Shown: piece after piece, positions 1 through 11,886 of the stretch
Position numbering within the stretch: position 1 is the first letter of the stretch
Layout of the letters: each line of letters opens with the position of its first letter
From: Nilaparvata lugens
Lineage: Eukaryota > Arthropoda > Insecta > Hemiptera > Delphacidae
Assembly: GCF_014356525.2 (NCBI RefSeq)
Contig: NC_052507.1
Location: 3,398,509 to 3,462,508 of the forward strand
DNA length: 64,000 nucleotides
Direction: 5' to 3'
Program-made: the position numbers and the translations under genes
The notes under the pieces: model-generated
Database searches by the model: none
What the model was told of the DNA's origin: nothing
What the model saw: the letters and a program-made list of their open reading frames with translations, nothing else

Positions 1-446
1 AATCTATTCCACTTGAAATTTTCTGTTTAAATTGTATCTGAAGCCTGATAATTGAGAATCTAAAATCGAACTTTGCATGGATGGAGCGGAGCACCTGAAA
101 TTTTTACAGATATGGGACTTGTGAAGGTGATAGTACTCATCAATGACTATTTCAGGTTCAAATTTGATCAAAATCGTTGGAGCCGTTTTTCGAGAAAATC
201 ATGAAAAACCCTGTTTTTGACAACATTTTCACCGTTTTAGCCGCCATCTTGGATTGCATTTGATCGAAATTGTTCGTGTCGGATCCTTATAGTGTAAGGA
301 CCTTGAGTTCCAAATACAGACCAATACAAAAAAACCAATTTTTTGGACTCAGGGGACCTTGAAACGTAGAGAATTTAGAAATTGGGGTACCTATTTTTTT
401 CGGAAAGCAATACTTTCCTTACCTATGGTAATAGGGCAAGGAAAGT
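1..446 (+). repeat. CA-core repeat family, copy A (5'-truncated by window edge)
   Basis: Right part of a roughly 1-kb repeat seen again at 9890-10934, 30454-31506, 48815-49653 and, reversed, at 5827-6831. It shares the block around 'AAATCGTTGGAGCCGTTTT' and the 3' terminal hairpin, in which ACTTTCCTTACC pairs with GGCAAGGAAAGT. This copy has lost the CA microsatellite present in its relatives. No coding capacity is visible. Confidence 0.8.
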
Positions 447-778
447 AAAAATGGTGTTAATAATTAGATGAATACCTAAGGTGGCTCATTATCACAAAAT
501 ATATTATTGCAATGATGTGAAATGAGGTCTTCTTTTTCATTATTTTATTCTCATATTTATCTTCCTCCTCTTCTTCTTCTTCCCATCCTTCTCACATTTC
601 TTCTCATATAATATACTACTATATATAAGAAACTGTAAATTATACAGCACATTATATTATATGCTTATATACAAATACCGTAGTAAAAGTAGACAAAAAG
701 CTGATGTGTAGGAACGCCAAGAGATGTCATTCCAGTTTCAGGCTGTGAAAATACGCAGATTCTATTTCCTACTCCAAT
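447..778. other. Unassigned AT-rich spacer
   Basis: AT-rich sequence with short CTT-rich patches near 560-590. No gene or recognisable element is seen. Confidence 0.5.
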
Positions 779-804
779 TGTATTTTCTTCTCCTCTTCTC
801 CTTC

Positions 805-836
<32 letters not shown>

Positions 837-984
837 CTTCTTCCCATTGTTTCTTCTTTTCCTTCTTCGTCTTCTCTCTTCTTCTTTTCTTCTTCTTCTT
901 CTTCTTCTTCTTCTTCTTTCTTCTTCTTGTCTTCTTCTTTTCTTCTCCCTATTGTTCTTTCTCCTTCTCCTTCTTCATTCCATC

Positions 985-1016
<32 letters not shown>

Positions 1017-1554
1017 CTTGTTCTTCCTATTGTTCTTCTTCTCCTTCTACTTCTTCATCAACGTCTCTTTCTACTATTCCTATAGTTTTCTTCTCCTTCT
1101 TCTTCTTCTTCACCCCTCTCCTTTCTACTTCTCTTCTTTTCTTCTCATCACCATCTCCTTCTCTTCTCCTTCCCTCTTCATCACCATCTCCTTCTTCTTC
1201 TCCTTCTTCTTCTTCATCGCCATCTCCTTCTTCTCATCAACCATCTCCTTCTTCTTCTCTTCTCATTCTTCATCCCATCTCTTTTCCTCTTCTATTGTTC
1301 TTCTTCTCCTTCTCTTCTCCTCCCCATCTCCTCCCTCTCATCTATTTTTTCTTATTCCTTGTCTTCTTTTCTCTTCTTCTTCTTTTTTCTTCTTCTTCTT
1401 CTTCTTCTTCTTCTTTTCTTCCCATTGTCTCTTCTTCTTTTCTTCTTCTCTTCTTCTTCTTATTCTTCTCTTCTTCTTCTTCTCTTCTTCTTCTTCTTCT
1501 TTTCTCTCTTTCTTCTCCCTATGTTCTTCTTCTCCTTTCCTCTCCATTACCATC

Positions 1555-1586
<32 letters not shown>

Positions 1587-2720
1587 GTTCTTCCTATTGT
1601 TCTTCTTCTCCTTCTACTTCTTCATCAACGTCTCTTTCTACTATTCCTATAGTTCTTCTTCTCCTTCTTCTTCTTCTTCATCACCATCTCCTTCTACTTC
1701 TCCTTCTTCTTCTTCTTCATCACCATCTCCTTCTACTTCTCCTTCTTCTTCTTCATCACCATCTCCTTCTTCTCCTTCTCATTCTTTATCACCATCTCTT
1801 TTTCCTCTTCCTATTGTTCTTCTTCTCCTTCTCATTCTTCATCACCATCTCTTTTTCCTCTTCCTATTGTTCTTCTTCTCCTTCTCTTTCTTCTCACCAT
1901 CTCCTTTTTCATATCCATCTCTTTTTCTTTTCCTATTGTTCTTCTCTCCTTCTCCTTCTTCATCGCATTCTCCTTCTTCTTCTCCTTCTCCTTCTGCATC
2001 ACCATCTCTTTTCTTATTCCTATTGTCTTCTTCTCCTTCTCCTTCTTCATCTACATCTCTTTTTCTTATTCCTATTGTTCTTCTTCTCCTTCTCCTTCTT
2101 CATCTACATCTCTTTTTCTTCTTCCTTTTGTTCTTCTTCTCCTTCTCCTTCTTCATCACCATCTCTTTTTCTTAATCCTATTGTTCTTCTTTTCCATCAC
2201 CATCTCCTTCTTCTTCACCTTCTCCTTCTTCATCTCCATCTCTTTTTCTTATTCCTATTGTTCTTCTTCTCCTTCTTCATCTCTATCTCCCTCTTCTTCT
2301 TCTCCTTCTTCATCTCAATTTCCTTCTTCTCCTTCTCTTTCTTCATCACCATCTCCTTCTTCATCGCCATCTCCTTTTTCTTCTCCTTCTCCTTCTTCAT
2401 CTCCATCTATTTTTCTAATTCCTATTGTTCTTCTTCTCCTTCTTCATTGCCATCTCCTTCTTCTTCTCCTTCTCCTTCTTCATCTCCATCTATTTTTCTT
2501 ATTCCTATTGTTCTTCTTCTCCTTCTCCTTCTTCATCGCCATCTCCTTCTTCTTCTCCTTCTCCTTCTTCATCACCATCTCCTTCTTCTTCACCTTCTCC
2601 TTCCTCATCTCCATCTCTTTTTCTTATTCCTATTGTTCTTCTTCTCCTTCTTCATCTCTATCTCCCTCTTCTTCTTCTCCTTCTTCATCTCAATTTCCTT
2701 CTTCTCCTACACCCATTCTT
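779..2720. repeat. 2-kb polypyrimidine CTT-rich tract with minisatellite structure
   Basis: Almost pure pyrimidine on the plus strand, mostly CTT/TTC triplets. Longer units such as 'ATTCCTATTGTTCTTCTTCT' and 'CTTCATCACCATCTCC' recur irregularly every 50-120 bp. The complement is a GAA-rich purine strand able in principle to form triplex DNA. The long open frames across it encode only Leu/Ser/Phe low-complexity sequence and are by-products of the triplet repeat. Confidence 0.95.
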
Positions 2721-3164
2721 CTTCTCCAAGCGTGCATGCCTGTAATGCTATAACCCAAAAACATATTACGCACAGAGGCTGGATACGCATTTTGTTACCT
2801 ACTCCTGTAATGGAGTCCTATTTTGGGATGTGAGTGATGAAAAAAATGGATTACGAGTTTATGGTGGCTGAGTTTATTGTAGCTTCCACCAATTTTCCAA
2901 GTGAATGTATTCTATGCTCTATTCAGGTTTAATAAGTATGTGAATCTTATAAGCAGAGGTTTATAGCGATGTGTCATATGACCATGGGTCTTGATAAAAA
3001 TGTTATTGAGAATTTTATAAAATGAATAATAATTTGGACCACTATTCGTTGACAATTTCTACTAAAGTTTTTACATAATCTATAACACTCAACTTTTGAT
3101 GAGTCTCTTACAGTAATCATTTTTGTATACAATCATTTCCGCAACAATCTTTCTGCACATGCAC
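2721..3164. other. Unassigned AT-rich spacer
   Basis: No coding signal, RNA gene or repeat boundary is visible here apart from the right edge of the pyrimidine tract. Confidence 0.5.
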
Positions 3165-3353
3165 TGTCGCGACTAAATGGCATCTAAAGATTGAACCATT
3201 GCTCGGTTGATACTGCAACTCAGTGGAGTGATGGGGGGAAAGTTTCAGAATGCATAGGTGACTCATTCACTGACACCACCCCATTCAACAGTTTTGTACA
3301 GCAAAAAAACTGAAACTTTTGTACTTTTTACAACAGCGCGACTGCCGGAAGGT
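3165..3353 (+). mobile_element. piggyBac-like MITE, right part
   Basis: About 190 bp matching the right part of the element at 21758-22241. It ends in 'GCGACTGCCGGAAGG' followed by TTAA, the expected piggyBac target sequence. The shared internal block includes 'GATACTGCAACTCAGT' and a G-run near 3232. The left terminus is not visible. Confidence 0.65.
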
Positions 3354-3474
3354 TAATTTCACGAGAACCAATCAGAGAAGGCCTTGTTGATAAGACGGAT
3401 CTTCTCTGATTGGTTCTCGTGGAATTAATCTTGGTTAAAATTTGACCGGCTTTTGTGCAACCGGCACTTACTTT
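3352..3474. mobile_element. Foldback MITE 'GCCGGTTGCACAA' family, partial
   Basis: A hairpin in which 'CACGAGAACCAATCAGAG' pairs with 'CTCTGATTGGTTCTCGTG', ending in 'CCGGCTTTTGTGCAACCGGC'. The left terminal arm is missing, replaced by the piggyBac-like fragment that abuts it at a TTAA. Other copies lie near 15014, 22363, 28512, 29188, 43085, 47720 and 52062. Confidence 0.8.
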
Positions 3475-3741
3475 GATAATATCGTTATAAACTCAAGTTA
3501 CAATCAATGTCTAATTGTATTGAATACTCTTGTAATTATATTGTACAAAAATATGTATTTGTAATTTTTTACAGTAAAATTCAATTCAATTCAAAATTCA
3601 GAGTTCTGTATTGTGGCACACTGCATACAACTGAAGACTGTGATTTGAATTTGAAATTAGAATTGGAAAGCTGACAAAATACAAACGAAATAAATGAATT
3701 ATTCTGAAACGAATTGATACAATATCAATGAAATCAACTAA

Positions 3742-4298
3742 TTGACCGAGCGAAGTGAGTTCTAAGATTTAAGTCGACGGATTGGCATTTCTCTTAATGT
3801 TCAAATGTTTATATGTTGTGCATTTACGGCGAAGCGTGGTAATAGATTTCCATGAAATTTGACAGGTATGTTCCTTTTTAAATTGCGAATCGAGTTATAT
3901 ACAAGTTTTTTTGGAATTTTTTCATTTCAAGGATAATATGAAAGGGGAAAAGGAGCCTCCTTCATACGCCAATATTGGAGTAAAAATCAGACTATAGAAT
4001 TATTCATCATAAATCAGCTGTCTAGTGGACTATAATACTACCCGTTCGAAAACATCGAACATCTTGAAAATGTATCTTACCATCAACGTTGTAGACAGTT
4101 GCAGCCAGACCTGATAACAGCGCTCACACTCACATTCCGGGACGACACGTCACGGTACGATAGGACGGAAAGCTATGGTTATTTAGGATTTTTTGTAGAC
4201 ATTAAAATTGATAATTTATTTATTAATTTTTGAGAAAACATAAGAACAGGTTAATATAACTTACTGAGCGCGAGGTCTACTGTTCACAGAACTACTAG
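3742..4298 (+). repeat. Interspersed repeat with CTAG 3' terminus, copy 1
   Basis: A dispersed family starting near 'TTGACCGAGCGAAGTGAG' and ending 'CACAGAACTACTAG' followed by T. Other copies: 30234-31945 and 48425-49863 (both carrying nested insertions) and, reversed, 40096-40780 and 50320-51009. A CTAG end followed by T resembles a Helitron 3' end, but the 5' end is not TC and only a weak GTTC/GAAC hairpin precedes the terminus, so the class is open. Confidence 0.7.
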
Positions 4299-4612
4299 TC
4301 AGCCTATTGATTCAGGCCACACTATATATTGATATCATGCTATTATATGATGCATTGGCTTCATGCTATTATTGAAGGCTATTCAGGCTGTAAATACGAA
4401 TCATTAGGAATTGAGAATAGTCTACACTACCTGAAAAATGATAGAATTACTGTGCTGAAATCCATTCATGCCACAGTTAAAATTGATATCAACGTGGAAT
4501 TTAAGAACACTTTTAGGGCCGGCTTCCGATCTCGGTATTTAGCTAAGTTCTAGACTTTAAACAGCTAGAATCTGAAAATTGACTTTTCGAAACTGGGCGT
4601 AGTCGTAGTTTT

Positions 4613-4990
4613 TATGATAATCTTTAATATCGGGGCACCGAGCTTCGCTCGTTATTTTTATTTATTGATAAACAGAACACAATTCTCTATAATGATCGTG
4701 TTTTATATTTCAAGCTGGCTACTATACGTCATCTTATGAATTTCAAGGATGCGATTTTGATTTTTCACACTACTCACTCGCTTACTCACTTTTACTATTC
4801 ACAGCTGTTACAGCCAAGGATGAATAATCCTTTTAAAGTCGTTCAGCGAGTTTTCCCAAGGACGAGACCTAGTGCAATCGAATCTTTATATCATAAACCT
4901 ACTATGTTCCAAATTTCGTGAGAATCGTTAGAGCCGTTCTCGAGATCCGTTAAACATAAATAACCAGATATATAAATAGCCAGTTTCATA
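4613..4990 (+). repeat. Non-LTR-like repeat fragment
   Basis: Contains 'GGGGCACCGAGCTTCGCTCG' and a block ending around 'GAGAATCGTTAGAGCCG'. Reverse-complement relatives lie at 18480-18700 and 45700-45960. The GCTTCGCTCG module also recurs near 43570, 45935 and 46977. No intact ORF is present. Confidence 0.5.
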
Positions 4991-5319
4991 AAAAAACTTT
5001 ATTTTAGAACCTGAAGATGGTGTAAACCGAAACTAGTTGTTCAACTATTTTAAAGTTTTTTAAAGAATAAAGGGTGCTTTAAGTTCTATAAATAGCCAGA
5101 TATAATAAAAACAGATATAGATTTCCTTGAAATATATTTTAGAGCTGTGAATAACAAATAGTGAGTAGGTTTTAATTTTGTATTCAAAATTTTCAAATAA
5201 GTGCGATATTTCTAAAGTTTTTAATTTATTGTGATTCATTTGAGTATAAAATCAACCTTCAAAATTCAAAATTAATCATAATCATTTCTAGACCGAAAAT
5301 CAAGTGACGAAGCAGTGTG

Positions 5320-5460
5320 TGATATATAACCTTATCTTTTGGACAACATTAACATTTATCAAAATTTTTGGAGAGAGAAAAGTACAGGCTTAGCCTAGTT
5401 TTTCCTCCAATGTCATAATTGTATTTATGATTTAGTATTTTATACAATAAATAAATAAAT
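5320..5460 (+). repeat. LINE-like 3' tail with AATAAA repeats
   Basis: A short block, 'GGAGAGAGAAAAGTACAGGC', then 'TTTTTCCTCCAATGTC', ending in tandem AAATA units near 5448. This is the layout of non-LTR retrotransposon 3' ends seen many times in this window. Confidence 0.5.
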
Positions 5461-5826
5461 AAAATAAAAAAATACTAAAAATAACCAGATATATAAATAC
5501 AGAAATTGCTAGCTTAATATAATAGGATTTACTCATTTTTAATTGGAAAAGTTTTTCTTGACGAAATGAAACATTCTAAATTAATTCAAGATAGCTGAAA
5601 CTTTACACTATTTCTCTTTATTTTATTTTGTGTTCAATTTTCTAGTTTTTCGAAATTTAATTTAAACTTGGACTACGACAACGGAAAGCTAATTTTCTGA
5701 CTACAGCTGTTTAAAGTCTAGAAATCGCCCTAAATATGTAGAGTAAGCACATACTTATAGCAGTGACGATCGTTTCGGCCTAGTGTGGGCTGTGCCATTA
5801 TCAGACTAAAGTGAGGAACTGACTCT

Positions 5827-6831
5827 TACCTATTACCATAGGTAAGGAAAGTATTTCTTTCCAAAAAAAATTAAGGTACCCTAATTTCAAGTTTTCTATA
5901 CGTTTCAAGGCCCCCTGGGTCCAAAAACATGATTTTGGGTGTTGGTCTGGTGTGTGTGTGTGTGTGTGATGTGTGTGTGTGTATATGTGTGGTGTATGTG
6001 TGTGTGTGGTGTGTGTATGTGTGTGAGTGTGTGGTATGTGTGTGTATGTCTGTGAACACGATAACTCCATTCCCAATTAACCGATTGACTTGAAATTTTA
6101 AACTTAAGGTCCTTTTATCATGAGGACCCGACAATAAGAAATTCAATGAAATTCAATTCAAGATGGCGGAAAAAATGGCGGATAATTACTAAAAAACCAT
6201 GTTTTTCACAGTTTTCTCGAAAACAGCTCTAACGATTTTCTTCAAATTCATACCATGGATAGCTATTCATAAGCCATATCAACTGGCATGAGTCTCATTT
6301 CTGGGAAAATTTCAGGAGCTCCGTAATATTCTTGAGAAAAATGACAGATAAGACTGAAATGCACTGAAAAACCATGTTTTCACGATTTCTCAAAAATTAC
6401 TCGACTGATTTATTTCAAATTCATACTCTGTATAGTTATTTATCAGCTCCATCAACTGGCATGAGTCTCCTTTCTGAGAAACTAATGGGGAGTTCACCCC
6501 ATCCTTGAGAAATGGACTTTGTAACCTCTTTCGTGCATGAGGTCGATAGATAGGCGAGCAGTCTATAAAAATAACACATAGTCGAGATATTTCATCTGTA
6601 GAACAGCTGTTTTTGACGACTTTTAAAAAATCATCGGATTTCACAATTTACACAAAGGAAAAAGTACTCTGGAAACAGTTATATACACACATATACAGTA
6701 GTCTGATCGTAGTTTCAAATAATTATGTTGCCGCCAATCGTCATTATGTTATTTCTCTAAATTATTGACGTTTAAGAATGAGGCTCCCAGTTCAATGAGC
6801 AAGGAAAGTTGTGTGAGTGTACCACACCAGA
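5827..6831 (-). repeat. CA-core repeat family, copy E (reverse)
   Basis: Reverse-complement copy. The 5' terminus, 'TCTGGTGTGG' with nearby ACTTTCCTTGC, is at 6831, and the 3' hairpin region is at 5827-5862. The microsatellite core appears as GT repeats at about 5950-6055. Deletions and substitutions are common, and the terminal GGCAAGGAAAGT arm is partly lost. Confidence 0.8.
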
Positions 6832-7109
6832 TTTTATCAAAGGTTATGTATTTATAATCATAACTATTTCTTCTATAGAATGTCGAATTTGATAATCGTA
6901 GCTCTGATAATAGGACAATAATATTTATGTATCCCTAAATTTTCATGAACGTATGAAATCCGAATAAAGGAAGTAAGCGCAAAGCAGGAAGTACTAATAC
7001 ATGAATTTATTATTCTACTCATGATATTTTGTGGCATTGGCAAATCGCCCGATGCAAACGTTGACACTGATTTGAAACGATAGGGTGATGAAAGTCTAGA
7101 GTTCATAGA
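6832..7109. other. Unassigned AT-rich spacer
   Basis: No supported gene or repeat boundary is visible between the CA-core copy and the GAA tract. Confidence 0.45.
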
Positions 7110-7862
7110 GGAAGATTTGAATTGGAAGAAGAAGTAGGAGAGAGGACGAGAAAAATAAGAAGAAGAAGACTAAGAAGAACAAGGAGAAGAAGGAGGAGAA
7201 AAAGAAGATAACTGGCTGGGTCAGGTTCTTGACATTATTTCAGTATCTCTAATAGAGGATTAGGAAGGAGGAGAAGGAGGAGCAGAATAAGGAGAAGTAT
7301 GAGAAGAAGAAGGAGGAGGAAAAGGAGAAGAAGAAGGAGAAAAGGATGATGTCGAAGAAGAGGTTGATGATTATGCAGGTGCAGAAGAAGAAGAAGAAGA
7401 AGGTGAGGAAGAAGGAGAGGAAGAAGGAGAAGAAGACGAAGAAGAAGAGAAGAAGAAGAAGAGGGGAGAAGGACAAGAAGAAGAAGAAGAGGAAAGGAGA
7501 AAGAAGAAGAAGAAGAAGAAGAGGAGAAGAGAAATTTTCAGAATCTCCAATAGATTATTAGGGAAGGAGGAGGAGAGGAGGAGCAGACAGAATAAGAAGC
7601 AGCTGAAGAAGTAGAGAGAGAAGAGGAAGAAGAAGAAGAAGAAGGAGGGGAAAGAGAGAAGAAGAAGGAGGCAAAAGGACGATGCCGAAGAAGAGGTTAA
7701 TGATTATACAGGTGCGAAGAAGAAGAGAGTAGGAGAGGAAGAAGAGAGGAAGACGAGCAGAGGGAAGAAGAAGAGAGGAGAGAAGGAAGAAGAAGAGAAG
7801 AAGAGAAATAAGAGGAGAAGAAAGATCTTTTCAGGCCTGGGTGAGGCTCTTGACATTATTTC
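7110..7862. repeat. GAA-rich purine tract 1
   Basis: GAA/GAG-rich tract interrupted by islands such as 'GAAGAGGTTGATGATTATGC' (7359-7378) and 'AGAATCTCTAATAGAG'. The same islands recur inside the tract at 12595-13441, so both derive from one composite minisatellite. The charged, low-complexity ORFs within it are artefacts of the repeat. Confidence 0.9.
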
Positions 7863-8097
7863 AGAATCTCTAATAGAGGAATCACAGTTTTATTGTAACT
7901 GACATCGACTTTTAGCTTGAAAGTCAGAGAATATAGAAGACTGACTGGAGTTCCAAATTCAATTTGACATTTAAAAAAAATCTTCTCAGGCCATCTTATT
8001 GCAAATTGTTTGCAGGCATTTTTTCGCTTTATTGAGATTTACATCAACTGTGGGCATTGGTAGAATGAGAAGTTTAAAATATTGAATAAAAAAAAAA

Positions 8098-8270
8098 TAA
8101 GAAATTGTCAAAAAACCACTGATTTATTGATAATTAGAAAGACCGTTTTCGGTTATTACACCATTGTCAATCTCTGATAAACAATCTCAGTTTATCAGAG
8201 ATTGACAATGGTGTAATAACCGAAACCGGTCTTTCTAATTATCAATAAATCAGTGTTTTTTGACATTTCT
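8098..8270. mobile_element. Foldback element 'ACCGGTTTCGGTTATTACACC' family
   Basis: Near-perfect inverted repeat of about 80-bp arms: 'GGTTATTACACCATTGTCAA' on the left is mirrored by 'TTGACAATGGTGTAATAACC' on the right. A tandemly amplified relative occupies 27124-27797 and a fragment lies at 29490-29630. Confidence 0.85.
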
Positions 8271-8449
8271 TAGTCTTTTTCATTCAATATAATACTTACC
8301 ACAATATCAACTTCTCAACTACACAAAAAAGTTTAAAATAGCCTGTCTAACCTACTTTGTGACTCTGCTCTGCCAGCACACCACAACTTGACAGTATCTG
8401 TCATTTTTTTTCAACATTCCCTTGTATTTTTTTATTCTTTTTGATGAAA

Positions 8450-9485
8450 CTAGCCGTCAGGCTCGCTTCGCTCGCCATATCTGTCTAGCAGGGGGGCTTC
8501 GCCCCCTGAACCCCCGACTGGTCGTCCCAAAAATGAGATCAGCAGCTCGCTTCGCTCGCCTGCATTTTTCATTTGAGCATGTTTCTTCTATCAGAAAGTC
8601 AAAGTACTGAGAAAACACAGAAAAGCTGAGAAAAACGCTCATTTTGGGCGTATCTTTGATGAAATATTAAAGTCACCTCATCACAAAATTTTTAGACACT
8701 AGCTAAACCTCTGTACCAAATTTGATCATATTCTGTCTATCACTTGATGAAAAAAACTGAGAAAACGCAAAAAACCGCTAATTTTGGGCGTATCTTTGGC
8801 GTTATTTCAAATTCCTTCTAACACAACATTATTACAACCTAGCTCAGCTTTTGTACTAAACTTGAACAATTTCTGTTCATTTGTTCTCGATAAATCTGAG
8901 AAAAAGCAAAAAAACGCTGGAAAAACGCTAATTTTGGGCGTATCTTCGACGTTATTGCAAATTCCTACTAACACAACATAATTACACCCCAGCTGAGCTT
9001 CTGTACTAAATTTGAACAATTTATGTTCATTTGTTCTCAATAAGTCTGAGAAAAAGCAAAAAAACTGAGCTTCTGTACTAAATTTGAACAATTTATGTTC
9101 ATTTGTTCTCAATAAGTCTGAGATAAAGCAAAAAAAAACTCTGGAAAAACGCTAATTTTGGGCGTATCTTTGACGTCATTGCAAATTCCTCTAATACAAC
9201 ATTATTAAACCCTAGCTGAGCTACTAAATTTGAACATTTTCTGTCCATTTGTTCTCGTTAAAGCTGAGAAAACGCTAAAAATACGCTGGAAAAACGCAGA
9301 TTTTGGGCGTATCTTTGGAAATTTTTCCAAATCCGTTCTTAGTGCGCCTCTAAAGGGCCAACTGAACACACCTGCCAAATTTGAACGCTTTTGGTCCGGT
9401 AGATTTTTAGTTCTGCGAGTGAGTGAGTGAGTGAGTCAGTCAGTCAGTCAGTGAGTGAGTGCCATTTCGCTTTTATATATATAGA
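8450..9485 (+). repeat. GC-hairpin-headed repeat with internal tandem units
   Basis: Begins 'CTAGCCGTCAGGCTCGCTTC' and ends after a GAGT/CAGT microsatellite (9418-9462) with TATATATATAGA. Between them are five or six degenerate units of about 140-150 bp, marked by 'CTAATTTTGGGCGTATCTTT'. Reverse fragments lie at 20830-20990 and 24840-25160. Superfamily not recognised. Confidence 0.75.
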
Positions 9486-9600
9486 TTCATGCTGTTTTAC
9501 AGTGAAAATGCTGTTGGAATGGGTAGTAGTCTATGCTACCTCGTAAACTTTTCCGTCATCATCATCATCTTCACTTCAAAGATCAATTTAATTTTCAAAT
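9486..9600 (+). pseudogene. Decayed copy of the exon-1 acceptor region of the PPSY gene
   Basis: 'TTCATGCTGTTTTACAGTG' followed by 'AAAATGCTGTTGGAATG' matches the acceptor and start region of the real exon at 11840-11900. Further decayed copies are at 11120-11165 and 11250-11345. None continues into the membrane-protein coding sequence. Confidence 0.55.
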
Positions 9601-9719
9601 AACCTGGTTCGTTGCCCGTCTCTTTCTCGGCCCCATACATACCTTTCTCATTTGGGTTTGTAATATTGAAATCTTCTATGTTTGATTTTGAAGCTTCTGA
9701 ATTCAAAAATCTACTTTGT

Positions 9720-9889
9720 GAAAATAATTAAGGACTGAAAATTTTGTGAAGTGAACAACTACAAGACTTAACCTGTCTCGGACTATGTGTAACCTTATCT
9801 AAATTTGGGAGAGGAATAGCACAAGGTTACCTTATTTCCTCTCCCTATCATTTTGATCATGTACTTATTGTATGAATCAATAAAGAAAA
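9720..9889 (+). repeat. LINE-like 3' tail
   Basis: Carries 'AACCTTATCTAAATTTGGGA' and a following hairpin, then AATAAAG near 9880, abutting the 5' end of the next CA-core element. A reverse relative is at about 11440-11640. Confidence 0.5.
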
Positions 9890-10934
9890 TCTGGTGTGGC
9901 GCACTCACACAACTTTCCTTGCCGTTATAAAAATTTATCACCTGACGCAAGTGTACACGCGCATTCCAAGTCGTCTATTCAAAGATCTGCCAGCTGGTGA
10001 CAGGACAATAACGCTGGAGACACACGTAGTCTGCTATCTCTTGATAGTGAATGATTTAATAGAATCAACAGTTCCAACAGTTTGCTTTATTGATAAACAA
10101 ATTTTCTCGAATTTCGAGCTTATTTCCAATTTTAGGTGAAAATGTCACTGAACAATAATTGTACAGATTTTTATGCTTAATCTTTTCCACTTAAAATCTT
10201 TTGTTTAAATTGTATCTGAAGCCTGATAATCGGGAATCTAAAATCACACTTTGCATTGATGTGGCGGAGCTCCTGAAATTTTTACAGATATTAGACTTGT
10301 GGCAGTTGATAGAGCTTATCAATAACTATTTTAGGTATGAATTTGATCGAAATCGTTGGAGCCGTTTTCGAGAAAATTGCGAAAAACCATGTTTTTGACA
10401 ACATTTTCGCCATTTTAGCCGCCACTTGAATTGGATTTTTTTCGAAATTGTTCGTGTCGGATCCTTATAGGGGAAGGACCTCAAGTTCCCAATTTCAAGT
10501 CATTCCGTTAATTGGGTGATGAGATATCGTGTACACAGACCACATACACTCAACACACACACACACACACACACAACACACACACACACACACACACACC
10601 ACACACACACACACACACCACACACCCACACACACACACACACACACACCACACACACACACCACACACACACACCACACACACACACACACCACACCAC
10701 ACACACACACCACAACACACACACACACCACACACCACCACAACACAAACACACACACCACACACCACACCACACACCACACACAACACACCACACACAT
10801 ACAGACCAATACCCAAAAATCACTTTTTTAGACTCAGGGGACCTTGAAACGTAGAAATTTGGAAATTCGGGTACCTTAATTTTTTTCGGAAAGCAATACT
10901 TTCCTTACCTATATGGTAATAGGGCAAGGAAAGT
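9890..10934 (+). mobile_element. CA-core repeat family, complete copy B (Helentron/HINE-like)
   Basis: Full-length copy. It starts TCTGGTGTGG and has ACTTTCCTTGCC just inside the 5' end. A degenerate CA microsatellite of about 250 bp (10553-10800) sits two-thirds along. The 3' end is a hairpin whose distal arm, GGCAAGGAAAGT, is complementary to the 5' subterminal motif. A subterminal inverted repeat, microsatellite core and 3' stem-loop match the architecture of Helentron-derived INE/HINE elements. Superfamily assignment is inference because no autonomous partner is present. Confidence 0.65.
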
Positions 10935-11839
10935 AATAATGAATAGAGGAATTCTTCCAGCTGCCTTCCTACTCAAATGTTGCCACATATTCTCTGGAAA
11001 TTTCTCATTTTATCGTACACTTCCAGCAACATATGGTACAGTGACTTCAGCAACACAAAATTGAACAGTAGTCTACTATTTTTTCGACATTTCCTTGTAA
11101 TTTTTTGATTTTCTGATAGAATTCATGTTGTTTTACAGTGACAATGCAGTTGAAATTAGGGGTAAGTCCACACTAAGTCGTTGATTTCTTCAGCAACACA
11201 ATATTGAACAGAGGTCTGTCATTTTTTTGATAATTTTCCCGATTTTATTGATGAAATTCATGTTGTTTTACAATGAAAATGCAGTTGAAATGAGCAGTAG
11301 TCTACACTACCTTGTAAACTTTTCCGTTATCATCATCTTCACTTCAAGGATCAATTTTATTTTTCTAATAACCAGGTTCGTTTCCCGCCTCTTCCTCGGC
11401 CTCCATACATATATTTCTCCTCTGGGTTTGTAATATTGATTGATTCTTAATTGATTCATACAATAAGTAGGCTACGTCATCGAAATGATAGGGAGAGAAA
11501 AAATAAGGTAACCTTCCTCTCCCAAATTTGGATAAGGTTACACATAGTACGAAATAGGTTAAGTCTTGCAGTTGTTCACTTCACAAAATTTTCAGTCCTT
11601 AATTATTCTCACAAAGTAGATTTAATTCAGATATTGGAATCATAGAGGAATTCTTCCAGCTGCCTTCCTACTCAAATGTTAACACCATGTTGTCACACAT
11701 TCTCTGAAACTTTCTTATTTTATTGTACGCATACAGCAGCACTTAGCAACACAACAACATCAGGAATGTTGACGTCTACAGCAACATAAAATTGAGTAGT
11801 AGTCTGTAATTTTTTCGATATTTCCTTGTAAATATATGA
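10935..11839 (+). repeat. Local duplications upstream of the PPSY gene exon 1
   Basis: 'CCAGCTGCCTTCCTACTCAA' occurs at about 10958 and again at 11658, each followed by related sequence leading to 'GTTGTTTTACA' plus an exon-1-like segment (11120-11165, 11250-11345). The segment upstream of the real exon has therefore been duplicated and has decayed. A reversed LINE-like tail lies at 11440-11640. Confidence 0.6.
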
Positions 11840-11886
11840 TTTCATTGATGAAATTCATGTTGTTTTACAGTGAAAATGCAGTTGAG

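Larger units (their letters stand above)
4517..5717. mobile_element. Long-TIR foldback element interrupted by insertions
   Basis: The left arm (4517-4612, with 'TAGGGCCGGCTTCCGA') and right arm (about 5530-5717, with 'CAGCTGTTTAAAGTCTAGA') correspond to the arms of the intact relative at 51689-52050. Roughly 900 bp of unrelated repeat sequence separates them, so this copy was split by later insertions. Confidence 0.6.

Noticed and set aside
724..2833. Long ORFs of 483 and 512 codons
   Set aside because: They are pure CTT/TTC low-complexity sequence, open in several overlapping frames, with no splice or start context. Triplet repeats without stop codons produce this by chance.
3742..4298. Firm Helitron call for the CTAG-ended family
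   Set aside because: The CTAG terminus followed by T fits, but the 5' end lacks TC and the required strong 3' hairpin is weak. Left unclassified.
10495..10854. His/Thr and Cys/Val ORFs over the CA tracts (also 31024-31453, 5801-6146)
   Set aside because: Dinucleotide repeats read as alternating codons on both strands; no coding evidence.
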